Origin: Streptomyces sp. STR69
GTDB taxonomy: Bacteria > Actinomycetota > Actinomycetes > Streptomycetales > Streptomycetaceae
DNA: 64,000 nt
Direction: 5' to 3'
NCBI RefSeq assembly: GCF_024519455.1
Contig: NZ_JALJRY010000005.1
Span: 206,210 to 270,209, forward strand
Shown here: positions 17,486-28,745 of the stretch, one piece after another
Layout: every line of letters begins with the position of its first letter
How positions within the stretch are numbered: position 1 is the stretch's first letter
Notes under the pieces: generated by a model
What the model saw: the letters and a program-made list of their open reading frames with translations, nothing else
Told to the model about the DNA's origin: nothing
Database searches by the model: none
Program-made: the position numbers and the translations under genes

Positions 17486-19531
17486 GTGGCGAACGTGGAG
17501 CACAGCGGGCGACCGGCGGGAGCCGCAGGAGCTTTCGGGTCGACGGCCGGTGATACGGCCAGGGCACGGCTGCGCGCGGCGCGCCTGTTCCTGTGGCTGG
17601 TGGCCGCGGTCCTGGCCGTACGGCAGGTGGCCGTGGTCCTCAGCACCCCGCGCGGGGACCGGCTGACCGACCTGGAGACCTGGGTCGGGCCGAACGGCGT
17701 CCTGCATGTGAAGGGCTCGCTGTACGACTCGACGCAGTTCACCGGCACCCCCTTCGCCGGGCTCGTCCTCAAGCCGCTCACCCGGGCGGCCGAGCAGGCC
17801 CTCGGCTGGGGCTGGACCTTCGGCACGCTGCTGCTCGTCGTCGCGCTCGGCCTGGTCGTCTCCCGGGCCCTGCCGCAGCCCGTCACCCGCCGGGCCTCGC
17901 TGCTCGCCGCGCCCGTCGCGATCAGCCTGCTCATGCTGTCGCTGCCGGTGCGCAACACGCTCTGGCTCGGCCAGACCAGCATCATCCCGGTCCTGCTCGT
18001 GCTGCTCGCCTGCTTCACGGTGCGCGGCGAGCGGGCCAGCGGCGTGCTGATCGGTCTGGCCGCCGCGCTCCAGCCGACGGTGCTGCTGTTCGCGCCGCTG
18101 CTGTGGTTCACCGACCGGCGCCGGGCCGCCGTGACCTCCGCGCTGACGTTCGCAGCGAGCGTGGTGATCGCCTGGGCGGCGATGCCGCACGACTCGTACA
18201 CCTACTGGGTGCACCACATGGCCGGTGTCGGCCTCGGCGGCAAGGCGGACGACCTCGGCAACCAGTCCCTGCACGGCGCGCTGCTGCGGCTCGACCTGAC
18301 CGGGCCGCTGGAGATCGGTGTCTTCCTGGCGCTCGGCGCGGTCGTCGCGTACCTGGGCCTGTGCCGGGCCGTGCGCTACGCGCGCGACGGGCAGCTGTTG
18401 CTCGCGGTCGCGGTCACCGGCTGCGCGGCGATCGCCGTGTCGCCGACGACCTGGCAGCACCAGCTGCTGTGGGTGCTGCTCGCGGTGGTGGGCCGGGTCG
18501 GCAAGCGGGCCTCGGACCGGTACGTGTGGCCGGTGGCGGTGGTCCTCGTCGTCACGCTGCCCGCGAAGATGATGCTGCCGAACATGGCGGCCGTCTATCC
18601 GCTGCGTGACAACGTCGTCCTGCTCATGGCGCTCGCCGCGGCGACCGTCGTGCCGTTCCTGCCGCGCACGTCGGAGCACTACCGGCGGCCGATCCCCACG
18701 GAGTACGCCGAGCCGGTCCCGGCCCGCTGGAAGCACGTCCCGCTGATCCCGCAGCTGCGCCGAGTCCTGACCCGCCCGAACCTCCTCCTCGAACTCCTCC
18801 TCATCCGTGTCACCTACGCCGCCTACCAGCAGGTCCGCCTCGCGGCGACGGGCGGCACCAACGCGGGCGGCCGGGCCACGGCGGAACACCACGGCCACCA
18901 GATCCTGTCGATCGAGCAGTTCCTGCACATCGACATCGAGCACGCGGTCAACCACTGGGTGGTGAAGGTCGACTTCCTGCGGGAGTTCTTCAACTTCTAC
19001 TACGAGTCCTTCCACTTCGTGGTCCCGCTGAGCGTGATGGCCGTCCTGTACTGGCGCCGCCCGGTCGACTACCGCTGGGCCCGCTCCTCCCTCGGCTTCG
19101 CCACCCTCCTCGCCCTGGTCGGCTTCTGGCTCTACCCCCTGGCCCCACCGCGCCTGCTCCCGGGCCTGGGCATCATCGACACGGTCCACGGCGTCCAGGA
19201 CTTCTCCAAGCCGGACTACGGCACCCTCACCGCCCTCACCAACCAGTACGCGGCGATGCCGTCCCTGCACTTCGGCTGGTCCCTGTGGTGCGGTGTGGTC
19301 ATCGCGATCATCGCCCCGAAGTGGTGGATGAAGGCGCTGGGCCTCCTCCACCCGTTCTTCACCGTCTCGGCGATCGTCGCGACCGGCAACCACTGGGTCC
19401 TGGACGCGGCGGGCGGCGCGGCGGTCGTGGCGGCGGGCTTCGGGCTGTCGTACGTCTTCCAGGGGCCGAGGGCGCGGTTGTTGACGAAACCGGCGGAGAT
19501 CAGAGCAGAGTCGGAGCTGACTCGGCTCTGA
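17486..19531 (+). CDS. bifunctional GT87 glycosyltransferase / PAP2 phosphatase fusion
   Basis: The first ~400 residues form a polytopic GT87 polyprenyl-phosphomannose-dependent mannosyltransferase-like domain (LGQTSIIPVLLVLLACF; HDSYTYWVHHMAGVGLGGK). The C-terminal ~250 residues are a PAP2_3/InoS-type phosphatase with AAMPSLHFGWSLW and ATGNHWVLDAAGG providing the catalytic histidines. Fusion implies coupled mannosyl transfer and phospholipid or polyprenyl phosphate turnover in envelope glycolipid or lipoglycan assembly. GTG 17486 follows GGGAGG by ten bases; a longer frame to 17255 lacks membrane character. Length 681 aa. Confidence 0.8.
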   Translation: MANVEHSGRPAGAAGAFGSTAGDTARARLRAARLFLWLVAAVLAVRQVAVVLSTPRGDRLTDLETWVGPNGVLHVKGSLYDSTQFTGTPFAGLVLKPLTRAAEQALGWGWTFGTLLLVVALGLVVSRALPQPVTRRASLLAAPVAISLLMLSLPVRNTLWLGQTSIIPVLLVLLACFTVRGERASGVLIGLAAALQPTVLLFAPLLWFTDRRRAAVTSALTFAASVVIAWAAMPHDSYTYWVHHMAGVGLGGKADDLGNQSLHGALLRLDLTGPLEIGVFLALGAVVAYLGLCRAVRYARDGQLLLAVAVTGCAAIAVSPTTWQHQLLWVLLAVVGRVGKRASDRYVWPVAVVLVVTLPAKMMLPNMAAVYPLRDNVVLLMALAAATVVPFLPRTSEHYRRPIPTEYAEPVPARWKHVPLIPQLRRVLTRPNLLLELLLIRVTYAAYQQVRLAATGGTNAGGRATAEHHGHQILSIEQFLHIDIEHAVNHWVVKVDFLREFFNFYYESFHFVVPLSVMAVLYWRRPVDYRWARSSLGFATLLALVGFWLYPLAPPRLLPGLGIIDTVHGVQDFSKPDYGTLTALTNQYAAMPSLHFGWSLWCGVVIAIIAPKWWMKALGLLHPFFTVSAIVATGNHWVLDAAGGAAVVAAGFGLSYVFQGPRARLLTKPAEIRAESELTRL

Positions 19532-19916
19532 TCAGTTCGGCGGTGAATTCGACCGCCTCCTCGGGGTTGTCCGTCAGGAAGAGGCAGATGTTTTCGAGGT
19601 GCGGCCAGGCGAGGACGCGGAACTCTCCGCCCGCCGCGGACAGAGCGGGGTAGTGGTCCTCGGCGTCGGTGAACGAGCCGGCGTCCCAGAGAGTCAGTGA
19701 CCAGGTGGAGAGGCTGGGATACAGGGCCCGGAGCGTCGGGTTCTCGTAGGCGGCCGACAGCAGTCGCCACATGTCCGAGGTCGTGTGACCGTTGGGCCGC
19801 CGGGAGGGCCTGTGCTCTTCCAGGATGAAGTTCCACTCTTCTTCACGCGTTCGCCCATCAGGACCGTCCGGTGTGGCAGCACGGGGCGTCGCCGTTGTGG
19901 AAGGTGGTGATGGCAC
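19500..19916 (-). pseudogene. DUF6193-like C-terminal remnant
   Basis: Residues EEEWNFILEEH, then LLSAAYENPTLRALYPSLST and the end DNPEEAVEFTAELI resemble the C-terminal half of DUF6193 proteins, which streptomycetes carry near natural-product genes. Those proteins are usually longer and begin with an N-terminal domain not found upstream in any frame. The formal ATG at 19916 adds 24 low-complexity residues. I read it as a truncated remnant, though expression of the short form cannot be excluded. It overlaps the end of the GT87-PAP2 gene by 32 bases. Confidence 0.5.
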
Positions 19917-19962
19917 GTGCGGCCTTGTTTCCGCAGATGTATCTCAGCTCGTCCGCCGTCAC

Positions 19963-20203
19963 GGACTGTCCTGCCTTTGTCGGAGTCTCCGGACTGTCCC
20001 GAGTTGGGTGGAGTCGAGTTGACCTGCCCCACGGTTTGGGTTCCAGCTGCGGTGACTCGAGAATCCGCCTCAGCCCGTCGGTGAAGCGGCGCAGGTCCGA
20101 CCTAGCCGCTCCGGGACCAGTTCCCCGCGCTGTTGCCTGAGCGCCGGCTTGCCATCCGCCCCGCCCACTGGGCTGCCACGCCAACGCTTCAACGAGCGGA
20201 TCG
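19963..20203. other. intergenic region without recognisable gene
   Basis: Between the DUF6193 remnant and the SDR gene no frame on either strand gives a recognisable product. A 34-codon GTG-started frame at 19858-19962 (minus) ends DAPCCHTGRS but has only a weak ribosome site; I do not call it a gene. The area looks like decaying sequence. Confidence 0.4.
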
Positions 20204-20899
20204 TCACCAGACGACCGGGCCGATCCTGTCGAAGAAGCCGCCGGTCGGGCCGTCGGAGTCGATCGAGGCCATGCGGACGATGATGTCCGCGCCCTCTTCG
20301 ATGGTCTGGGTGCCCGTGTGGCCGTTGAGATCGGTGGCCGTGTAGCCGGGATCGACGGCGTTGAACCGGATGGCGGGGAACGCCTTGGCATACTGCGCGG
20401 TGACCATGACCAGCGCGGTCTTGGAGGAGTTGTAGTCCAGCGCCATGACGTGGAACTCCACCCGACTGGGGTCGGAGGTCGCCGCCAACGAGCCCAGACC
20501 GCTGCCGACGTTGACGACGACCGGAGCATCGCTCGCTTCCAGCAGCGGCAAGAAAGCGTGCGTGACGCGCACGACGCCGAAGACGTTCGTGTCGTACGTG
20601 GTCGCCATATCGGCCCCGGTGACCTCGCCGACCGGCTTGCGTGCGCCCACGATCCCGGCGTTGTTGACCAGGACGTCGAGACGGCCGGCGTCCGCGCGGA
20701 CGAATTCGGCGGCAGCCTTGACGGAGTCCTCGTCGGTGACGTCGATCTGGACGAAGCGGGCGCCGAGCTTCTCGGCCGCCTCCCGGCCACGGTGGCCATC
20801 GCGTGCCCCGACGTAGACGGTGTGCCCGGCCTCGGTCAGGCGCCTGGCGGCCTCGAAACCCAGGCCCTTGTTCGCTCCGGTGATCAATGTGGTGGTCAT
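20204..20899 (-). CDS. short-chain dehydrogenase/reductase
   Basis: The cofactor motif TLITGANKGLGFEAARRL, the structural LVNNAGIVGA and the catalytic tyrosine/lysine in LDYNSSKTALVMVT define a classical SDR. It is related to carbonyl-reductase-like SDRs. Length 231 aa is normal. ATG 20899 follows CGGAGCG. It is divergent from the MmyB-like HTH regulator at 21033, with a 133-base shared spacer, the common arrangement for an SDR controlled by its neighbouring regulator. Confidence 0.9.
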   Translation of the reverse strand: MTTTLITGANKGLGFEAARRLTEAGHTVYVGARDGHRGREAAEKLGARFVQIDVTDEDSVKAAAEFVRADAGRLDVLVNNAGIVGARKPVGEVTGADMATTYDTNVFGVVRVTHAFLPLLEASDAPVVVNVGSGLGSLAATSDPSRVEFHVMALDYNSSKTALVMVTAQYAKAFPAIRFNAVDPGYTATDLNGHTGTQTIEEGADIIVRMASIDSDGPTGGFFDRIGPVVW

Positions 20900-21020
20900 G
20901 TGTTCGCTCCGTGTTCGGTGGGGTGGTGACGCCTCCACCCTCCCCGCACCACGCACGGGCAGACAGCGCCCGCCTCAGCCAGCGGACTGGCAGTACCAGG
21001 CTGTCCGGGCACGGCAGCGC

Positions 21021-21026
21021 GATACT
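21021..21026 (+). promoter_or_regulatory. -10 box of leaderless HTH gene
   Basis: GATACT-GGGGCG-ATG: a -10 hexamer exactly six bases before ATG 21033. The GGGG could also act as a weak ribosome site. Confidence 0.45.
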
Positions 21027-21032
21027 GGGGCG

Positions 21033-22034
21033 ATGAGCGAATCCAGGGAACTGGGCAGAGCCCTGCACGGCTGGCGGGACCGGATCGCCCCCGCAACCGT
21101 CGGACTGCCGACGGGCGGAGTACGGCGAGCCGCCGGGCTGCGCCGCGAGGAACTGGCGCAGCTCGCCGGCCTGTCGGTGGACTACATCACCCGTCTCGAA
21201 CAGGGCCGGGCCACCTCCCCGTCGGCGCAGGTCCTGTCCGCGCTGGCCCGCGCCCTGCGGCTGTCGGCAGCCGAGCGCGCATACCTGTATCTCCTCGCGG
21301 GCCAGCTGGCACCGGGTCCCGGGCAGCTGCCGACGCACATCCCACCCGGTGTCCGAAGGCTGCTCGACCAACTGGACGGCTCACCTCTGAGCGTGTACGA
21401 CGCTGCATGGAACCTGATGCTGTGGAACCCGTTGTGGGCAGCCCTGTTCGGAGACGCATCCGTTCTACGCGGACGCGAGCGCAACATCGTCTGGCGGCAC
21501 TTCGCCGGCCTGCCGAGCCGGGTCAGCCACACCCCCGAGCAGGAGGCCCGGTTCGAGGCGGCCGTGGTCGCCGATCTCAGGGCAGCCACCGCCCGCTACC
21601 CGGCCGATGCCGGCCTGCGCTCCCTGATCAAGGATCTGCAGGGTGTCAGCACCGACTTCACACGCCTCTGGGACACGGGCATCGTGGGCATCCACGAGTC
21701 GGACACCAAGACCGTCCATCACCCCGACATCGGCACACTCACCTTCGACTGTGACGTGCTCATTGCTCCCGACAGCGATCTGCGCATCGTTGCCTATACC
21801 GCCGCTCCCGGCAGTGGCGCCGCCGATCGGCTCAGGCTCCTCAACGTCATCGGCACCCAGACCATGACCGAAGACAGCACCCCGGGACAGCAGTCGGCGG
21901 GGGCATCCCACCCTGACGCGGCCCGGGCCACCGACCACCGAGGACGGCTCGCATTCTCCTCGGCCGACCCGCCCAAGACGTTCACCTCACCGCGTGCCAC
22001 GCCTGACCCCGGCTTCCTTGGACACCGCCCATGA
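21033..22034 (+). CDS. MmyB-like HTH transcriptional regulator
   Basis: The N-terminal XRE-type HTH (GLRREELAQLAGLSVDYITR, then LEQGR; residues about 32-58) is followed by an MmyB-like ligand-binding domain (YDAAWNLMLWNPLWAALFGD; VHHPDIGTLTFDCDVL). Total 333 aa, about 50 longer than relatives because of a disordered tail after residue 285. It probably represses or activates the divergent SDR. Its TGA overlaps the ATG of the dehydratase (ATGA), so the two are translationally coupled. Confidence 0.85.
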   Translation: MSESRELGRALHGWRDRIAPATVGLPTGGVRRAAGLRREELAQLAGLSVDYITRLEQGRATSPSAQVLSALARALRLSAAERAYLYLLAGQLAPGPGQLPTHIPPGVRRLLDQLDGSPLSVYDAAWNLMLWNPLWAALFGDASVLRGRERNIVWRHFAGLPSRVSHTPEQEARFEAAVVADLRAATARYPADAGLRSLIKDLQGVSTDFTRLWDTGIVGIHESDTKTVHHPDIGTLTFDCDVLIAPDSDLRIVAYTAAPGSGAADRLRLLNVIGTQTMTEDSTPGQQSAGASHPDAARATDHRGRLAFSSADPPKTFTSPRATPDPGFLGHRP

Positions 22035-22993
22035 ACGCACAGCCCGTCAACATCCCCTCCTTGAACGATATTGCGTCCGCCGCCAGACGGATCCGCAACG
22101 TAGTGCGCCGCACACCGGTGATACAGGTGGCGGCCGGGGAACTGGACGTGCCCGTCCCCGTCATTTTGAAGCTGGAATTCCTCCAGCACACCGGCTCCTT
22201 CAAAGTCCGCGGCGCATCCAACGCCCTCGCCCTTCTGCGCGCTGCGGAACGCGGCGCCCCGACCGCCGGCGTCTGCTGCGCGTCGGGCGGCAACCACGGG
22301 GCCGCCGTGGCCTGGGCTGCGCGCGAAGCGGGCCTGCCCGCCACCGTGTTCGTTCCCGACTTCTCACCCAAGTCCAAGACCGACATCATCGAATCTCTCG
22401 GCGCACGCCTGTGCCGCGTCCAAGGCTTCTACGCCGACGCACTGGCAGCCAGCCAGGACCATGCCCGGCACGAGGGCGCCTTCCACATCGACGCCTTCGA
22501 CGCCCCGCAGACGGTCGCAGGGCAGGGCACGCTCGGCCTGGAGCTTGCCGAGCAGGTACCAGAGGGGCAGCCCGTGCTGGTCGGGTGCGGTGGCGGAGGC
22601 CTGTACGCAGGGGTCGCCCTGGCGTTGGACGGACGCAACCGCGTGACCGCAGCCGAACCGTCCTCGGCGCCCTCGCTCACAGCGGCGCTGGATGCAGGGA
22701 AACCAGTGGACGTGGAAGTCGGCGGGATCGCCTTGGACAGCTTGGGTGCCCGCCGGGCGGGCCGCATAGCCACCGCTGTGGGTCTCTCGCTCGGCATGAA
22801 GACCCTCACCGTCACAGACGAGGGTATCGCCGCCGCCCGCGCACTCCTCTGGCAGCGGCTACGCATCGTGGCCGAACCCGGCGGAGCCACCGCTCTCGCC
22901 GCGCTGCTCGCCCACCCCGAACACTTCCGGGACGGGGCCACCATCGTCGTCTCAGGGGCCAACACGGCACCCGGGTCAAGTATCGGCTGCTGA
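22031..22993 (+). CDS. PLP-dependent threonine/serine dehydratase-like enzyme
   Basis: The PLP lysine lies in HTGSFKVRGASNAL; SGGNHGAAVAWAAREAG binds the substrate carboxylate and GCGGGGLYAGVALAL binds phosphate, the fold-type II signature. The closest families are threonine ammonia-lyase and serine/threonine dehydratases. 320 aa with no C-terminal ACT domain suggests a catabolic or non-allosteric form. Start overlaps the HTH stop by four bases. Its coupling to the HTH gene, rather than the SDR, is unusual and may mean that the SDR and dehydratase act on one metabolite. Confidence 0.85.
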   Translation: MNAQPVNIPSLNDIASAARRIRNVVRRTPVIQVAAGELDVPVPVILKLEFLQHTGSFKVRGASNALALLRAAERGAPTAGVCCASGGNHGAAVAWAAREAGLPATVFVPDFSPKSKTDIIESLGARLCRVQGFYADALAASQDHARHEGAFHIDAFDAPQTVAGQGTLGLELAEQVPEGQPVLVGCGGGGLYAGVALALDGRNRVTAAEPSSAPSLTAALDAGKPVDVEVGGIALDSLGARRAGRIATAVGLSLGMKTLTVTDEGIAAARALLWQRLRIVAEPGGATALAALLAHPEHFRDGATIVVSGANTAPGSSIGC

Positions 22994-23181
22994 GGAGCCG
23001 TTGCGGTACCGAGAGATCGGCTTGGTCCGGGGTCTTCACCGAGGGCGAGGAACTTTCCCAGGTCGACCGGGACGTCCGGATGCGGCCGGGGAAGGAGGCG
23101 ACGAAGGGGCCGGGCCGCCTGACGACCTCCTGGCTCTGTTCGGCAGCATCAACGCACCCGCCGACTACGCCGAGCGCTTGG
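22994..23181. other. region without recognisable gene
   Basis: No intact gene is seen. Minus-strand frames contain scraps (FAGAWRTRALDQALGVVGG) that could be the decayed C-terminal half of the trypsin-like gene next to it; plus-strand frames give nothing recognised. Confidence 0.4.
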
Positions 23182-23802
23182 TCAAGTGCCCTTGTTCTCC
23201 ACGCACCTGCGAAGGACATTCGCCCCCACATACACTCCCACGTCGTCCACGACCAGGGCGTGTCGGGCCGTGGCACAGCGGTTCGCGGGCACGAACCGCA
23301 GGGGTACGGCCGTACGACGGCAGGGTGCCCCACCGCAGCCGTCCCTACCCCGGCCGAATTCGGTGGCTGTGGCGGGTGTTCGGTCCCCGGCCGCGGGCAG
23401 CCGGGCCGGAACGGTCCCCGCCGCGCCGGTCAGAACGAGGAGGGCGGCGTTCCTGCCTCGGCCCGACGGGTACGTGATGATCCACTGGACATGCAGCCGT
23501 CTGCTCGGCACCGGTGCGTTGTGGCACAGGTTGTCTCCCACGACGGCGTCCACCGAGGCGGGCCGCCGCGTCCGGACGCCGTGCGCGGCGGTGAGCACCA
23601 GGTCGGGAGCGACGAGGACGCCGCCGCAGAACTGGCCGTTGAACAGATCGCCGACCGGTGAGGAGGCGTTGACCTGCGCCACCACCGCGTTCGCGTCCGG
23701 TCCCGCCGTCACAGCGGTGACGCTCGGGGTGTCGGCAGAGGTGACCGACACGCCGAGGGTCATCGGCAGTGCCCCGACGGCGAGCTGTACGTGCCTCAGC
23801 AC
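23182..23802 (-). pseudogene. degenerate trypsin-like serine protease
   Basis: A GTG start at 23802 gives a signal-peptide-like segment (MLRHVQLAVGALPMTLGVSV) and then FCGGVLVAPDLVLTAAHG, the chymotrypsin-fold histidine motif with the following cysteine replaced by glycine. The aspartate region reads RNAALLVL in place of D-x-ALL-x-L. A GDSGGP motif is absent before the stop at 23182; later scraps lie in another frame. So the catalytic triad is incomplete. The start overlaps the stop of the upstream lipoprotein gene (TCGTGCTGA), implying past cotranslation. Confidence 0.6.
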
Positions 23803-24383
23803 GACTTCTTTCCGGTTTCCACGCTGGGGCCCAGGACGTTGTGCCGGCGGTACTTCTTGCCGCCGACGTGATAGTCCACCGTGATTCCCTTCATCCGTAC
23901 GTGGGAGGTTCCGGTCACGTGGATCGCCAGCACGAGATTGTGCGTGGCCTTGGGTGTCGCGGGCTGCGGTGCGATGGTCGCTCCCACGGCGGGCCGTCGG
24001 TGCTGCCAGCCCGTGCCAACGGAGGCGAGGGCGAATTTCGACGGCGGATAGCGGGTGTCGTAGCCGATGAAACTCGTTGTGGCGGGTACGAGGACGGCGT
24101 CGGCGAACCGGAGCCCGTGCGGCTCCGTGAGGCGGACGCTGTCGACGACCACCTCGTTCTTGCCGTAGTTGTGCAGTTCGTCCCCGCCGAACGTCAGCGT
24201 GGCACCTTGTTTCGCCGGCAGGCACACGTTTCCCGACCCGGCGTCGGAGTAGTCCGGCCCGTTGAGCGGGCCGTTCCCGGCCGGGGTGCCGGGCGCCGAC
24301 GAGCAGCTCGTGCTCAGCGTGAGTGCCAGTGCCAGAACACAGGCCCGCCCGAGCAGGACCTGCGGAGCCGCGGTGATGATCAC
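23796..24383 (-). CDS. putative lipoprotein, unknown function
   Basis: The signal segment CVLALALTLSTSCSSAPG has a lipobox-like LSTSC. The mature domain (FGGDELHNYGKNEVVVDSVRL; VRMKGITVDYHVGGKKYRRH) is beta-rich and contains paired cysteines, suggesting an extracytoplasmic sandwich fold. No catalytic motif is evident. ATG 24383 starts MIITAAPQVLLGRAC. It overlaps the start of the decayed protease gene downstream, so the two once formed an operon. Base composition is a little less GC-rich than its neighbours. Confidence 0.7.
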   Translation of the reverse strand: MIITAAPQVLLGRACVLALALTLSTSCSSAPGTPAGNGPLNGPDYSDAGSGNVCLPAKQGATLTFGGDELHNYGKNEVVVDSVRLTEPHGLRFADAVLVPATTSFIGYDTRYPPSKFALASVGTGWQHRRPAVGATIAPQPATPKATHNLVLAIHVTGTSHVRMKGITVDYHVGGKKYRRHNVLGPSVETGKKSC

Positions 24384-24499
24384 AGGGTCACGCCAACATC
24401 AAGCCCCTGCCCCTGCTTATTACTTGAGCGCCAATTTGCCGTCCCTGAATAAGATCGTGTTCTTGAGCGGCGTGAACGCGCCTGATTCCAGGGAGAGTT

Positions 24500-25378
24500 A
24501 TGGGGATTTCGGTGCGTGGATCCGTGCCGCGCAGAGCGGGTGGTGTGGCGTTCGCCGTCGTGCTGCTCGGTGGGGGAGCGGTTGGGTGTGGGGACCACTC
24601 CGCGAAGGAGGGCTCGGCCGAGCTGACGCCCACGGCGGCCGTGGCCAAAGCGGTGGACAAGGCCGAGGACATCACCTCGCTCCACTACCGGGTCACCGGG
24701 ACCGTGCCCGAGAGGGGGCGCATTACGGCCGAGGCGTCCATGAAGACGGAGAAGACGAAACCGACGGCCATGACCATGAAGATGACCGTGGCCGGCGCGC
24801 GTGCGAAGGGCGGGCTGGACATCCGGTTCGTCGGCAAGACGATCTACCTCGGCGGCAGCGGCGTCGACACGTCGAAGTGGGGCAACAAGAGCTGGCTCAA
24901 GGCCGAGCCGGCCGTGTGGGGGCGTGGCGCGGCGGACAACAACTCCTATGGCGTGCTGCCAGGTTCGATGGAGGGGAGCCCGGTCGTGCAGTCCACGATC
25001 ATGGCGGGCTCCAAGAACGTGCGGAGGATCGGCGCCGAGTCGGTCGACGGCACCAAGGCCGTGCACTACCGGGGAACGGTCACCACCCGCGACCTGCGCG
25101 CGGCCCAGAGCGCAGCCAAGGGCAAGGCGTCCTGGCAACGCCGGACCGACAGCATCGACCAGTTCGTCGCCCTGCGCGTCGACGGCACCCTCACCATGGA
25201 CATGTGGGTCGACGGCGACGACCAGCCCAAGCAGTTCCGGGTACGGGGCAAGACCTATCCCACGCAGAACGACACCGACGGCAGCACGCTCGACCTGACC
25301 GTCACCTTCCTCGACATCAACCAGAAGGTGACCGTCAAGACCCCGCCCGCCGACGACACCGCCGAACTCGGGGGCTGA
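24500..25378 (+). CDS. LppX/LprG-like lipoprotein
   Basis: A signal peptide ends in a lipobox-like AVGCGD (cysteine near residue 30). The mature part (VAKAVDKAEDITSLHYRVTG; MKMTVAGARAKGGLDIRFVG; YLGGSGVDTSKWGNKSWLKA) resembles the streptomycete relatives of the LppX_LprAFG fold, which bind lipids in a half-barrel pocket. Length 292 aa. It could carry lipids or glycolipids across the envelope; direct evidence is lacking. ATG 24500 follows GGGAG. Single gene, divergent from the small lipoprotein gene with a 116-base spacer. Confidence 0.75.
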   Translation: MGISVRGSVPRRAGGVAFAVVLLGGGAVGCGDHSAKEGSAELTPTAAVAKAVDKAEDITSLHYRVTGTVPERGRITAEASMKTEKTKPTAMTMKMTVAGARAKGGLDIRFVGKTIYLGGSGVDTSKWGNKSWLKAEPAVWGRGAADNNSYGVLPGSMEGSPVVQSTIMAGSKNVRRIGAESVDGTKAVHYRGTVTTRDLRAAQSAAKGKASWQRRTDSIDQFVALRVDGTLTMDMWVDGDDQPKQFRVRGKTYPTQNDTDGSTLDLTVTFLDINQKVTVKTPPADDTAELGG

Positions 25379-25430
25379 CGGCCCCGGTTCGCGAGCCCGC
25401 GGCCGTTCTCCGCCTTCGTCAACCGGACCG

Positions 25431-26324
25431 CTACGACGGCTGGTTGACGTCGAAGTAGTAGTCGTGGTCCAGGTCGGCCAGTAGCCCCATCCGGGTCGGT
25501 GTCCAGCGGAACCGCTGCCGCGTGAGCGTGCTCGTTCCCGTGAGGTCGGACGAGACGAAGTGGCCCAGCCAGCCGAAGTGGGTTCCGGCCTCCTCGACCG
25601 GCACGCTCGTCACCGGTATGTCCAGCCGCTTGCCGATGACTTCGGCGATCTCCCGTACCGGCACGCCCTCGTCCGCGACCGCGTGCAGGACCGAGCCCGC
25701 CGGGGCGTTCTCCAACGCGAGCCGGTACAACAGCGCGGCGTCCTCGCGGTGGACGGCGGCCCAGAGGTTGGTGCCGGCGCCGACGTAGGCGGAGACGCCC
25801 TTGGCGCGGGCGATGTCGATGAGGGCGGGGACGAAGGCGTGATCGCCCTCGCCGTGCACCTGCGGCAGCCGTATCGCCGACGCGCGCACGCCCCGGTCCG
25901 CCGCCGCCAGAGTCGTCAACTCGGCTGCCAGACGCGGCAGTTCGGGGTGGGAGACGAGGTCGGGTATCGCGTCCTCGGTCCGCCCGTGACTCATCACGGA
26001 GCTGATGACCAAGGGGCGGTCCGTGCCCGCGAGGGCGTCGATCAGGGTCCCGACCGCGCTCAAGTCCGTTGCGACGCACGGGCCGTAGTTCGAGAAGTCG
26101 TGGATGAAACCGGTGTGGATCACACCGTCGGCGGCGGACGCGCCCGTGCGGAGCGCGTCCAGGTCCTCCAGCGAACCCCGGTGGACCTCCGCCCCGGTCG
26201 CGGCCAGCCGTTCCGCCGAAGCGTCGGAGCGGGCCAGGCCGAGGACCTGGTGTCCCGAGTCGAGCAGTTCGCGGACGACCGCGCCGCCCACGAATCCGGT
26301 CGCGCCGGTGACGAAAACACGCAT
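25431..26324 (-). CDS. NAD-dependent epimerase/atypical SDR
   Basis: The N-terminal motif MRVFVTGATGFVGGAVVREL (GxxGxxG) marks an extended/atypical SDR acting on NAD(P). Conserved segments include LVISSVMSHG and IRLPQVHGEGDHAFVP. A classical YxxxK is not obvious, so activity may differ. 297 aa. ATG 26324 is chosen since the Rossmann fold starts there. It is divergent from the LysR gene at 26464, which probably regulates it; the 139-base spacer should contain the operator. Confidence 0.85.
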   Translation of the reverse strand: MRVFVTGATGFVGGAVVRELLDSGHQVLGLARSDASAERLAATGAEVHRGSLEDLDALRTGASAADGVIHTGFIHDFSNYGPCVATDLSAVGTLIDALAGTDRPLVISSVMSHGRTEDAIPDLVSHPELPRLAAELTTLAAADRGVRASAIRLPQVHGEGDHAFVPALIDIARAKGVSAYVGAGTNLWAAVHREDAALLYRLALENAPAGSVLHAVADEGVPVREIAEVIGKRLDIPVTSVPVEEAGTHFGWLGHFVSSDLTGTSTLTRQRFRWTPTRMGLLADLDHDYYFDVNQPS

Positions 26325-26451
26325 GACGAAATCACCCCAGGTGGGTCGGGAAGTGGTGTGCTTCAAGCCTGCGCCCGCCCGGGTGCGCCCGTCCAAGACC
26401 TACTCCGGAAGACGTGATTCGTTTCCGGTATCACCCCAGCTCCTACGGTCG

Positions 26452-26457
26452 TACAGT
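26452..26457 (+). promoter_or_regulatory. -10 box of leaderless LysR gene
   Basis: TACAGT-CGACGT-ATG: the -10 hexamer is six bases from ATG 26464. The overlapping ACGGTCGTACAGTCGACGT is partly palindromic and could be the LysR autoregulatory site. Confidence 0.45.
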
Positions 26458-26463
26458 CGACGT

Positions 26464-28727
<2,264 letters not shown>

Positions 28728-28745
28728 ATGACGGGAGTTGCGCCG

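Noticed and set aside
19858..19962. 34-codon frame ending DAPCCHTGRS
   Set aside because: Weak ribosome site, no recognisable family and location in decaying sequence; insufficient to call a gene.
22994..23181. Plus-strand frame with LLALFGSINAPADYAERLVK
   Set aside because: Looks somewhat protein-like but has no start, stop context or recognised family, and overlaps the decayed protease region.
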